Below, in pieces: positions 16,823 to 24,158 of a DNA stretch of 64,000 nt. The stretch is from Methanoregula sp. PtaU1.Bin051. Its GTDB lineage: Archaea > Halobacteriota > Methanomicrobia > Methanomicrobiales > Methanospirillaceae. The position numbers were made by a program, and so were the translations under genes. Within the stretch, counting starts at the first letter, position 1. Each line of letters starts with the position of its first letter. The DNA is taken from positions 1 to 64,000 of the forward strand of contig MVRE01000009.1 of NCBI GenBank assembly GCA_002067895.1, read 5' to 3'. The notes under the pieces were generated by a model. It saw only the letters and a program-made list of their open reading frames with translations, searched no databases and had not been told where the DNA came from.

Positions 16823-17434
16823 CTATTCCCCCTCCGCTTCCCGCTCCCCGCACAGATCCCCGTACGGGCACCACTCGCACTGCCTGTACCCTGGCTGGGC
16901 CGGGAACTCCCCGGCAAGGATCCGGCCGATCATCTGCTCCATCGATTCGGTGAACGCCCTCACGCTCGCTTCGGTCGGTTCGTACACGACAGGATTGTTG
17001 TCTTTCAGGTACAGGAGCGTTGCCTTCTCCGGCAGATTCCCGTACATCTCCCGGATTGCAAGGGCGTACAGGTTGAGCTGGATGTTCTCCGGCAGGTTCT
17101 TCTTCGTAATGCCGGAGGATTTCGATGAACCGGTCTTGAAATCGATCACCTCGTATCCGCCGCGGGGCGTCCGCTCGATGCGGTCGATGTACCCGTGCAT
17201 CTCGCGGCCGGCGAGCGTGAAGCTGAACTCCTTCTCGGCATCTACAATGGTATTCTGGTTCTTTGCCTGCCATGCCAGATAGGTCCGGATGAGATCGTAT
17301 GCCGAGACCTTATCCTGCTCGGACTGGGTCGTTGACTCGAACTGCTCCGGCGTCCAGAACCGATCCAGGAGCGCAGGGATCTGGTCCTCTGCCGGCTTCG
17401 CGGGATCCAGGTGCTCGATTACGGAATGGACGCG
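16823..17434 (-). pseudogene. RecB-type PD-(D/E)XK nuclease domain, 5'-truncated helicase relic
   Basis: An open frame of 203 codons encodes the C-terminal nuclease domain typical of UvrD/Rep-family helicase-nucleases. It opens with RVHSVIEHLDPA, has EKEFSFTLAGREMHGYIDRI, the catalytic strand YEVIDFKTGSS (D and K of the motif), QLNLYALAI (motif Q-Y), and ends CEWCPYGDLC, cysteines like those of the AddB/Cas4 iron-sulfur site. The upstream helicase domains are missing: before RVHSV the sequence changes abruptly to a scar resembling other loci in the window. It could still be translated from ATG 17200 as a stand-alone nuclease, but a decayed helicase gene is more likely. Confidence 0.75.
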
Positions 17435-17530
17435 AGGAGGGCGAGGATGCCGATAAACAGGGTTACCTGAAGAGGAGAAGCCGAAGAAGAAGAAAAAGTG
17501 ATACTTTTTTTACGCCGGGTTTTTACCGGG

Positions 17531-17590
17531 TTATCTGTTGGGGGATGGCCGGATCTCCGCATCCAGCGGTTTATCTGAAAGTTTCGTCAT
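17531..17590 (-). pseudogene. Fusion remnant of fic start and small-gene end
   Basis: The frame starts MTKLSDKPL, matching MTKLPEKPP of the intact Fic, and passes directly into DAEIRPSPNR-stop, matching DEVIRIFPHR-stop of the antitoxin-like gene. About 1.5 kb that separates these in the intact locus is absent. Only 19 codons remain. Confidence 0.7.
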
Positions 17591-17607
17591 GAATCCGGCC
17601 CACTAAA

Positions 17608-17630
17608 TACTAATTTTACACAAATTAGTA
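17608..17630. promoter_or_regulatory. Retained operator-like palindrome 1
   Basis: TACTAATTT-TACAC-AAATTAGTA keeps both 9-bp arms of the intact fic site although the spacer differs. It may still titrate or respond to the regulator of the intact fic locus. Confidence 0.55.
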
Positions 17631-17685
17631 GTTGCCAGTATCTGGAAAATATACCGGTTTTCAATAAAATCGCTCTCGGAGCAAT

Positions 17686-17708
17686 TACTAATTTAGCACA
17701 GATTAGCA
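17686..17708. promoter_or_regulatory. Retained operator-like palindrome 2
   Basis: TACTAATTT-AGCAC-AGATTAGCA is identical to the second site of the intact fic locus, in a flank that has otherwise drifted. Confidence 0.55.
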
Positions 17709-17809
17709 GAGTTTGGTAGTTGGGAGAGAATTCAAAAAAACCTGAAAATTTCAGAAAAATTTACAGGTTTTATCCGAAATAGCAATACCATCCTCAAATT
17801 GAGTGTGGG

Positions 17810-18300
17810 GCTGTTTCCCCCAGATGGGGGTCTGATCTGTAACCCCTACCCCCCTTCCGAAAAAATCCGTTGGGAGGGGGTGTCATGGGTAGGGGGAGGT
17901 CTCATTCCGGCACTGGCAGGGGGAGGTCTGACCTGAGACCCCCCCTCCTGTTTTTCGGCCATACCGGAAGCCAGCCCCACCGCCTGAAACCCAAGCAACG
18001 GCACAGGCCGCCCGGACACCATGGGGGGGTCTCATCCGGCCGGATCGGGCGGGGGGTCACGTACGAGACCCCCCCCCTTCAGAAAATCCGGAGGGGGGCA
18101 GGGGGGTGGCCTAGGTGGGGGGTGGTCTCCCACCAAAGGGGGAGACCTTGAGAAGATATTCATCAGAATATCTTCGAGTTCTCATGCGAGACCCCTGTCT
18201 GACAAGAGATCCCGGAGGGGGCTGCCGTCGTGAATCCCCTGAATGTGGGCTGGCCGGCACCGGGCCGAGAGGGAGGGGGGGTCTGAGGGGAGACGCCCCA
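17810..18300. repeat. G-tract region with repeated GGTCTC/GAGACC units
   Basis: About 490 bp dense in runs of five to nine G's or C's, repeatedly joined to GGTCT(C/G) or GAGACC. Clear units are at 17898, 17935, 18028, 18065, 18124, 18142 and 18188. Some pair as hairpins, such as GGTCTCCC/GGGAGACC at 18124-18131 and 18140-18147. Frames across it are artefacts of the G-runs. It resembles neither flanking gene and has the potential for G-quadruplexes or nested stems. Its origin is unknown. Confidence 0.6.
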
Positions 18301-18428
18301 TCAATGAGTTTGATAGTCCATCACGGGATCGCTGATTGTTGGCCCTTTCTTTTCAGTTTCACTCCCCGCTCGGCATAACTTTCTTAGATAACATTCTTAG
18401 ATATCTATACCAAATACTGTGTGAAGGC

Positions 18429-18965
18429 ATGCAGAAATCCACGTTAAGTTACGATGAGGAGGATACTTTCCGGAAGAAACTGATTGCGCTTTTATTGAGC
18501 GGAGCGGAAAAACCGATTCGTTCAAAAGTCAACTTTCAGAAAGAGCTATTTCTGCTAATCCGATCAATGCCCCAGTTTGATTCACTCTTTGATTTTATGC
18601 CTCACCGGCTCGGCCCCTTTTCAAACAGCGCTGAGCAAGTTATTGAAAGCAACCCGGAATTATTCGTTGCTGACAATAGAGGTATCTACTTATCTGATGA
18701 GGGAGAGCGCTTTAAGTCATCGGTCCAAAAGGAGATGCGCCCAGAAAACCTTGAACAATTGATCAGATCTATTGAATTCATACGGTCGATTTATGATAAG
18801 CTGTCCGATGACGAATTTATGTTCCTCGTTTACATGACTTATGGGTATACGGAAAAATCCGATCGGTTCGATGCCCTTTTAAAAAGAAGAAAACAACTTG
18901 CGGACAGCCTACTTAGAAAGAAGATTATCACGCACCAGCGATATCAAGAACTTCTGAAGGGATAA
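18429..18965 (+). CDS. Winged-helix/Panacea-like protein, first gene of a cassette
   Basis: A 178-aa soluble protein. The pattern LIALLLSGAEKPIRSKVNFQ-KELFLL, then FMPHRLGPFS, then a YLSDEGERF segment, is that of helical/winged-helix proteins in which a KxxFQK-type helix, a GPxS loop and a LTxxG turn recur, as in SocA/Panacea antitoxins and related unnamed families. The assignment is by pattern only. ATG 18429 is preferred (GAAGG just upstream) over the frame start at 18336. It is followed after 1 nt by a PIN-domain gene, which suggests it is an antitoxin or regulator of that nuclease. Base composition is more AT-rich than in housekeeping neighbours. Confidence 0.65.
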   Translation: MQKSTLSYDEEDTFRKKLIALLLSGAEKPIRSKVNFQKELFLLIRSMPQFDSLFDFMPHRLGPFSNSAEQVIESNPELFVADNRGIYLSDEGERFKSSVQKEMRPENLEQLIRSIEFIRSIYDKLSDDEFMFLVYMTYGYTEKSDRFDALLKRRKQLADSLLRKKIITHQRYQELLKG

Positions 18966-18966
18966 C

Positions 18967-19518
18967 GTGAGGATCATCCCTGATTCATCCTTTTTCATCT
19001 GCTTCATAAACGACCTTGAAGGGTACGTACCGTTTGATGAACGGATCAGGACTTTGTTAATTATAGCGGGAACTTTTTCTGTTATCCTTGTCCCGGAAGT
19101 TGAAGGGGAATCCCCACTCCAAAGGTTACCCCAAACAATTACGGGGCGATTTACAAAAAAGGACCCTGCAACATCGTACCGTAAGCCAAATCCACCAATA
19201 GAATTGCTAAGGCCTCTGCTTGGGAAAGGAGAGCATGCAGTAATCACCTGCTCATTTCTACAATACCAGAGCGGTGACATAGATTTCCTCTTTATTCTGG
19301 ATGACGGTCTCGCTAGGGATCTTGTTGGGCGGATACTTCCTGCTCTCACCGGCAACATGAAAGGGACGGTTGGTTTTCTCGGCGATTGTGCCTGCCGGAA
19401 AGTACTTGAAAAGGACGAGGTAATACATCTCCTAACGGTTCTGCGTAAAACAAAATTCCGGGTAGATCCATCAATCATCACCGCAGTAATCGGCGGGATC
19501 AAGAGCAGGTGTTCCTGA
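18967..19518 (+). CDS. PIN-domain ribonuclease-like protein
   Basis: A 183-aa protein starting at GTG 18967, 1 nt after the previous stop. PIN-domain acidic residues are in place: IIPDSSFFICF (first Asp), LGKGEHAVITC (Glu) and FILDDGLARDLV (Asp pair), followed by the family's KGTVGFLGD strand. PIN domains are Mg-dependent RNases and form the toxin in VapBC. The central 60 residues are longer than in a minimal VapC. The next gene starts 1 nt after the stop, so all three cassette genes are probably co-translated. The target is unknown; a structural rather than toxic role cannot be excluded. Confidence 0.8.
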   Translation: MRIIPDSSFFICFINDLEGYVPFDERIRTLLIIAGTFSVILVPEVEGESPLQRLPQTITGRFTKKDPATSYRKPNPPIELLRPLLGKGEHAVITCSFLQYQSGDIDFLFILDDGLARDLVGRILPALTGNMKGTVGFLGDCACRKVLEKDEVIHLLTVLRKTKFRVDPSIITAVIGGIKSRCS

Positions 19519-19519
19519 A

Positions 19520-20749
19520 ATGACCGATATCCGCGTACGTATCACGGAACAGGATGAGGAGACGCTTTTCACCGGAAAGGAACTCTCGGTTGGGAACCTC
19601 TCGCTTACCACCCCCTGCAAACTGCTCGATCTCAATAATTCTCCATCAGTCTCCGCATTCCAGACACTTGATCAGGTACGTCTCGGAACGGTTATGATCG
19701 CAGAGCGGAGCCGGTTCGTCCATCAGGAAACGTTCATGCGGGAAGCGGATCATACTGATGCCCGGTTCCTCGCCGATTCTTACGATGTCCTGAAGCGACC
19801 GGGCATTCTCGGCAACAAACTGGTAGTCAATTCACTCACCCTCACATTCAATCCATTCAATGTCCCAACGCCCGATGAATATCTCCGGAGCATCCTGCAT
19901 ATATATCACGGGCGAAGCGATTTTCTCCTCATCCCGAACCTGAAGGTGAAACGGTACGATGAACGGATGCACCCCGAGTTTCAGGTGCAGGAAGACGAAT
20001 TCAGACAGTACGTTGACATGGCGTACGAGATCCTGAACTTCAGGAACTCGAAGCCGATCTTTGTCCCGGTTCCGCTCAAGTACGGTGTCCGCAGGTTCCA
20101 GTCCATTCTCTCCGGATATCTTGCGAAAGGATACCGATACTTTTGGCTGGACTTTGAAGGCTCGAACACAACCTCCAAGGCACCCCATATCCGCTCGTTC
20201 CATGATTGTGTCGAGACTGAAGGCCTCGGGGAAGAAGTCGTTCTTTATGGCTCGAACATTCGGCGCGAGAACAATCCGCACCTTCCGGATCCGCGGTGCC
20301 CGGCATCCGATTTTCTGACCGCACCGCTCGGTGTCGATATCATCGGTGTCAACCGCGAGCCCCAGCGTGGGGGCGGGGACCCGGGCACTCGCCGGCCCTA
20401 CATCCCGCCCCCAGCTGAAGAAGTCATCCGGCACAGAGCACGATTGCTTGACCGGGACGATTATACCTATGTGAAATATTCGGAGTACCCCCGAAGTCGA
20501 GAACTATTCAATAAATACAGGGTCAACGAGGCATTGATTCGGCTCAACCCGAAATTCTATGCAAACTATGTCAATACATTCGAAATCAATGAGGAACTAG
20601 CACGTCACCAGACCCTTATTGCAGAAAATGAGTCTCTTCTCGGATATCTCGGCACGAAATCATCTATTAATCCCAAATTGATGAAAGCCTTTGAAAAATC
20701 ATTTAGCAGGGATACGCAATCGCAAAAGAGTCTGGATAGGTTCTTTTAA
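19520..20749 (+). CDS. Uncharacterised 409-aa protein, possibly TGT-like barrel
   Basis: Third gene of the cassette, 409 aa, soluble. I do not recognise it firmly. Alternating strands and helices (FLLIPNLKV, KPIFVPVPLKYG, YRYFWLDFEGS, EVVLYGSNI, LGVDIIGVN) suggest a TIM-barrel. An ALGVD-type segment before the last third recalls the region of tRNA-guanine transglycosylases where the catalytic Asp lies, as in TGT-like DpdA proteins of DNA-modification systems; this is a weak, by-eye similarity. The zinc-binding cysteines of true TGT are not evident. A helical C-terminal tail of ~70 residues follows. Its fixed spacing with the PIN gene argues for a common function. Confidence 0.5.
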   Translation: MTDIRVRITEQDEETLFTGKELSVGNLSLTTPCKLLDLNNSPSVSAFQTLDQVRLGTVMIAERSRFVHQETFMREADHTDARFLADSYDVLKRPGILGNKLVVNSLTLTFNPFNVPTPDEYLRSILHIYHGRSDFLLIPNLKVKRYDERMHPEFQVQEDEFRQYVDMAYEILNFRNSKPIFVPVPLKYGVRRFQSILSGYLAKGYRYFWLDFEGSNTTSKAPHIRSFHDCVETEGLGEEVVLYGSNIRRENNPHLPDPRCPASDFLTAPLGVDIIGVNREPQRGGGDPGTRRPYIPPPAEEVIRHRARLLDRDDYTYVKYSEYPRSRELFNKYRVNEALIRLNPKFYANYVNTFEINEELARHQTLIAENESLLGYLGTKSSINPKLMKAFEKSFSRDTQSQKSLDRFF

Positions 20750-20901
20750 ATTTTCCGCGCCCTCTATCCCGTCAGCTTCCTGTCTGACAAATCCGGGCCC
20801 GTAACACGCCCAGATTCCCCCATACAAGGCGGATAACTCCCAAATTTTTCGCACTCACCACAGAGTATATATCCAATCCGGGATAACCGAAGGGCAATAC
20901 A

Positions 20902-21150
20902 ATGATCAGCGAGCTCATAGAACGGTTCAAGGCGTGGGTGAGGCATGCGAAGGAGGCAGCGGCCGCCATCAACGAGAGGCTTGCCGCCGCAGCCCGCCGC
21001 ATCGTCAGGCCCGCCACGCCTGCCATCGCCTGTGCGAGAGCAATCGTTGTAGCATCCGATGGGAATGTGATGAACGCGGGGAAGCGGCACAGGCTGACGA
21101 GCGGTCACGCCCCGATCTTTACGCTCTTTACGTTTTTTGGTGATCGTTAG
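20902..21150 (+). CDS. Small hypothetical protein (82 aa)
   Basis: A short gene with its own promoter signals: a TATATAT box at 20866-20874, ~30 nt before the ATG, and GAAGGG 8 nt upstream. The product has an amphipathic, Ala/Arg-rich helical first half (MISELIERFKAWVRHAKEAA...) and a less convincing second half. No family is recognised. An antisense frame of similar length exists, so coding status rests on the promoter and SD. Confidence 0.4.
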   Translation: MISELIERFKAWVRHAKEAAAAINERLAAAARRIVRPATPAIACARAIVVASDGNVMNAGKRHRLTSGHAPIFTLFTFFGDR

Positions 21151-21380
21151 GTAACGCCGGGTTCCGGTGCCGGGTTCTCATTGATGGTTGTTGTCCTGTA
21201 GGTTACCTGCCGACTGGCGGTTTGTGACTGAGTACGGGACGATAGCCCGGGCTCAACTCACCGCACCATCAGGCGTTTTTGCATCGTCGAAAGGGAGCGG
21301 ATGCTCCCGTTCCGGGATTGATTTCAGGACACCTGCGAGGCAGGGTAAACCTCAGACATCAGACAAAGGAGGAAAAAGCC

Positions 21381-22085
21381 ATGACAGTTGACAAAACCAC
21401 ACAGAACGGAGAACCAGATGAAACAGATGTAATCCCGGCCGGTGACGCAATCGCCGGCCGGGCAGAGACTGGACCAGGTGCCGGCATACAGAAGAACTAC
21501 TCGCGCCGGCGCACGGTCAAGGGAAGGAAGACACGCAGGAAGAAGAAGAAGAACCCCGGCGGGAGGGCGGCAAACGGTCCTAACGCCGGCCAGCACATCC
21601 GGCCGGGGATTGTTGAGGCGGCGGAGATCCTGATCGCGGAAGGGTACCTTGCAGGCAAGGTCATCGATCCGAATTCGCCGTTCGACCTGATCGGGTACAG
21701 CAGGGAGGATACGATCCGGCTCATCGTTGTGCGGCCGAAGCAGGACGTCACGAACGCCGCCGAGGTCGTACGGGCGTACGATGCGGAGATCCGCACGATC
21801 CTGCCGTACTGGAGATGCGACAGCGACAACATCCAGTTCTGGGTCTTCTCGCGGGAGAAGGGCCTGCTCCGGTATAAAGTATATGCCGGCGGGATCCGGA
21901 ACGTCGGGATGATGCAGAATGGCACAGGAAAGCCGCAGGCAGCAAAGCCTGTTTCGCAAACGGCTGTGATAAACAATGAAATCCGACGAATGCGCGATGC
22001 TCCCTGCCCGGTAGCCCCAACCGGCAATGCAAAGGCCCCGGTTCAGACCCCAGCCCATGAGGGTATACCCTTTCAAAACCAATGA
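21381..22085 (+). CDS. Basic-tailed PD-(D/E)XK-like protein
   Basis: A 234-aa protein starting at ATG 21381 behind GGAGG. Residues 1-70 are disordered and strongly basic (RRRTVKGRKTRRKKKKN), suggesting nucleic-acid binding. Residues ~75-170 look like a restriction-endonuclease-fold domain: EAAEILIAEGYLAGKVI, then SPFDLIGYS, TIRLIVVRPKQD (an acidic residue followed by a strand and a Lys, where a nuclease would have D...ExK) and a further strand IQFWVFSR. The Glu of ExK is replaced by Arg-Pro, so it may be inactive or use another residue. The C-terminus is a Pro-rich linker. Function is unknown. Confidence 0.6.
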   Translation: MTVDKTTQNGEPDETDVIPAGDAIAGRAETGPGAGIQKNYSRRRTVKGRKTRRKKKKNPGGRAANGPNAGQHIRPGIVEAAEILIAEGYLAGKVIDPNSPFDLIGYSREDTIRLIVVRPKQDVTNAAEVVRAYDAEIRTILPYWRCDSDNIQFWVFSREKGLLRYKVYAGGIRNVGMMQNGTGKPQAAKPVSQTAVINNEIRRMRDAPCPVAPTGNAKAPVQTPAHEGIPFQNQ

Positions 22086-22098
22086 TAGTATGTCCAAA

Positions 22099-22114
22099 GG
22101 GTTCTGCAGAACCC
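22099..22114. other. Perfect 16-bp palindrome in a leader
   Basis: GGGTTCTGCAGAACCC lies between the basic-tailed gene and the strongly translated gene at 22211. It could be an RNA hairpin in the leader or a dimeric protein site. Confidence 0.5.
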
Positions 22115-22210
22115 CGTGGACGAGAAGGGAGGCGTAAGCCGACCTTCGAGTTCAAAGGGGCCCCCGAGAAGAATGAAAAACGAAGAAAAAGTCAAAGGAG
22201 GTGATAACAA

Positions 22211-22714
22211 ATGGCAGACTTCGTACAAAACACAAACGTAAAGTCGGCGGTTCGCAAGCTCGCAAACCCGATCGCGGACATCGACGCGTTCAACGGGATC
22301 GTCCAGAACGTCATCCTGAACAACCCGTTCGGGTGCATCTCGTACATGAGCGGAGGCATCAACCACCCGCCCGTCGAGAAGACCAGGGAGTCCTACACGG
22401 CCAAGTTCGTGTACCAGGACGCCGAGGCAAAGCGGATCGGCAGTTCCTCGGAGAACTACAACACGATCGCCGGCTACAACGCGGGGATCGCCGCAGTGCT
22501 CGCCAATGCCGCAAACGCGACAGCGCACGGCGGCACGGCAGTCCGGAACCCGGAGGCCGACAACTTCACGGCAACGCTGAAGTGCCATGCCCCCAACGGT
22601 GAGCTCTACATGGTCAACATCTCGCGCCAGCAGGTGACCTTGTCATCCTACGAGGACGACGCGATCCGGACCATCATCGAGACCTGGGCTGACGGCGTAG
22701 CGGCGCTGGCCTGA
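22211..22714 (+). CDS. Unrecognised 167-aa protein with extreme SD
   Basis: The product (MADFVQNTNVKSAVRKLANP...) is soluble, rich in Asn, Ala and Ile, with strands such as ESYTAKFVYQD and NFTATLKCHAPNGELYMVN that suggest a compact alpha/beta domain. I recognise no family. AAAGGAGGTGAT, about the full anti-SD complement, lies 5 nt before the ATG, an unusually strong ribosome site implying high expression. It follows the PD-(D/E)XK-like gene by 125 nt and is followed by a clear terminator, so the two are probably one transcript. Confidence 0.75.
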   Translation: MADFVQNTNVKSAVRKLANPIADIDAFNGIVQNVILNNPFGCISYMSGGINHPPVEKTRESYTAKFVYQDAEAKRIGSSSENYNTIAGYNAGIAAVLANAANATAHGGTAVRNPEADNFTATLKCHAPNGELYMVNISRQQVTLSSYEDDAIRTIIETWADGVAALA

Positions 22715-22752
22715 AAAAACATAAAAGAAATCGAGGTGCAGAACAAACCCGG

Positions 22753-22782
22753 GCAGGGGCCAAACACCCCTGCTCCCTTTTT
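22753..22782 (+). terminator. Hairpin plus T-run
   Basis: GCAGGGG (22753-22759) and CCCCTGC (22767-22773) form a stem around a 7-nt loop, followed by TTTTT. It lies about 40 nt after the stop of the 167-aa gene. Confidence 0.65.
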
Positions 22783-22914
22783 ACCTTTCCGGATTCTTTC
22801 GCAAAAGCTTCGATTGTGGATCTTCACGTTGCCGGATGCGCCTTAATTTTATAGAATCGTATTACGATCCTGGAAATTTCCATGCAGTTTTAATCATTTT
22901 TAAAAAAAAAATGG

Positions 22915-22933
22915 TGATCCAAAATACGGATCA
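22915..22933. promoter_or_regulatory. TGATCC-N7-GGATCA operator-like site
   Basis: A perfect 6-bp inverted repeat with a 7-nt spacer lies next to a TATA-like TTATACTTTAA and ~45 bp before the transporter operon start. Its position fits a metal-responsive repressor site, but no regulator gene is adjacent. Confidence 0.4.
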
Positions 22934-22976
22934 TTATACTTTAATAGCACCTGATTTTAATTATCAGTGAAATCGT

Positions 22977-24146
22977 ATGAACAAATTCATTACTTCCAGT
23001 ATTCTTCTGGCACTCATGATTGTTTCCTGCGTGATGTTTACCGGCTGTATGGGATCCTCATCGTCATCTTCCGGTATGAAAAACGCGGATGGGATGAATC
23101 CCGGTTCCACAACGACAATCACGGACGGCTACGGCCGCACGGTTGTCATCCCTGCAAACCCGGAGAGGATCGTCTGCTCCGGCTCCGGCTGCCTCCGGTA
23201 TGTCTCCTACCTGGGGGCGCAGGGAAAGATTGTCGGTGTCGACAGCATCGAGAAGACGAAACAGGCTGTCGAGGGCCGGGCCTATGCCATAGCAAACCCG
23301 CAGTTTGCAGGCCTCCCGCTGATTGGTGAATACCGGGGCAAGGACGACCCCGAGAAGATCATCGGCATTGGCCCGCAGGTCATCTTCAAGACCGCATCGC
23401 TGTCGGAACAGGCTGCTGCAGCCATCGCCGCCGCCGACACCCTCCAGAACAAGACCGCGATCCCGGTCGTGGAGATGCCGTACGGCGACCTTGCAACGGA
23501 GAAGGGCACCGCCGACGCGTTTGCCACCCTGCGCCTCATGGGGAGCATCACCGGCACGGGCGCCAGGGCAGAAGAGCTCATCGGGTATATCGAAGCGACA
23601 AAGGCGGACTTAAAGAAGCGGACCGCAGACATCCCGGCATCTGAACAGAAGACCGCGTACATCGGCGGGGTATCGTATGCCGGCCCCCACGGGATCGTCT
23701 CCACCGAACCGGCCTACCCCCCGTTCGCGCTCGTGAACATAAAGAACATAGCCGGAAGCGCAGGCACCCAGCATGCCGATGTCTCGAAAGAGATGATCGT
23801 GGGCGCCGACCCGGAGTTCATCTTCATCGATGTCGGGACCCTGCAGATCCCGGACGGGGGTGCGATCACCGAGCTCCGGACCAACGACGCATTCTCCGAT
23901 CTCAGGGCAGTAAAGAACGGGAACGTGTACGGCGTCCTGCCCTACAACTTTTATTCCACCAACTACGAGTCGGTCCTCGCGGACGCTTACTTCATCGGCA
24001 AGACCGTCTACCCCGACCGGTTCAGGGACATCGATCCGACAGTAAAGGCAGACGAGATCTACACGAAGTTTGTTAACAAGCCGGTCTTTGCCGGGCTGAA
24101 CAGCAATTACAACAACACCGGCTTTGCGAAGATCGCCATCCGATAA
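22977..24146 (+). CDS. ABC transporter substrate-binding lipoprotein (TroA/BtuF-type)
   Basis: A 389-aa extracytoplasmic binding protein of the PF01497 type that captures iron-chelate, corrinoid or related ligands. It has a signal peptide ending in a lipobox with Cys24 (FTGC), a Ser-rich linker, then the family start ITDGYGRTVVIPANPERIV and a C-terminal lobe ending NVYGVLPYNFY... The conserved VYGVLPYN and YIGGVSYAGPHG segments also occur in the paralogue at 28886-30046. It opens an operon with permease, ATPase and FmdE-like genes. The substrate is not determined by sequence. Confidence 0.9.
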   Translation: MNKFITSSILLALMIVSCVMFTGCMGSSSSSSGMKNADGMNPGSTTTITDGYGRTVVIPANPERIVCSGSGCLRYVSYLGAQGKIVGVDSIEKTKQAVEGRAYAIANPQFAGLPLIGEYRGKDDPEKIIGIGPQVIFKTASLSEQAAAAIAAADTLQNKTAIPVVEMPYGDLATEKGTADAFATLRLMGSITGTGARAEELIGYIEATKADLKKRTADIPASEQKTAYIGGVSYAGPHGIVSTEPAYPPFALVNIKNIAGSAGTQHADVSKEMIVGADPEFIFIDVGTLQIPDGGAITELRTNDAFSDLRAVKNGNVYGVLPYNFYSTNYESVLADAYFIGKTVYPDRFRDIDPTVKADEIYTKFVNKPVFAGLNSNYNNTGFAKIAIR

Positions 24147-24158
24147 GGACACGAATGT

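Larger units (their letters stand above)
17441..17790. other. Scar of a duplicated MOT1-to-fic segment
   Basis: In the same order as 7.8-11.8 kb, this stretch carries short remnants of MOT1 (17441-17485; VTLFIGILAL against VTLLISILAL), the Lys-rich 3' end and T-run of the 67-aa gene (to 17501), the end of the small fic-linked gene, the first codons of fic, and the fic upstream region with both palindromes. Everything between has been deleted. It is best read as an internally deleted copy of a segmental duplication. Confidence 0.7.

Noticed and set aside
17870-18378. Plus-strand frames through the G-tract region
   Set aside because: Gly/Arg/Pro-only composition driven by G-runs and repeated units; no start signals.
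20764-21108. 114-codon minus-strand frame opposite the 82-aa gene
   Set aside because: No promoter or SD on that strand, while the plus strand has a TATA box and SD at the right spacing.
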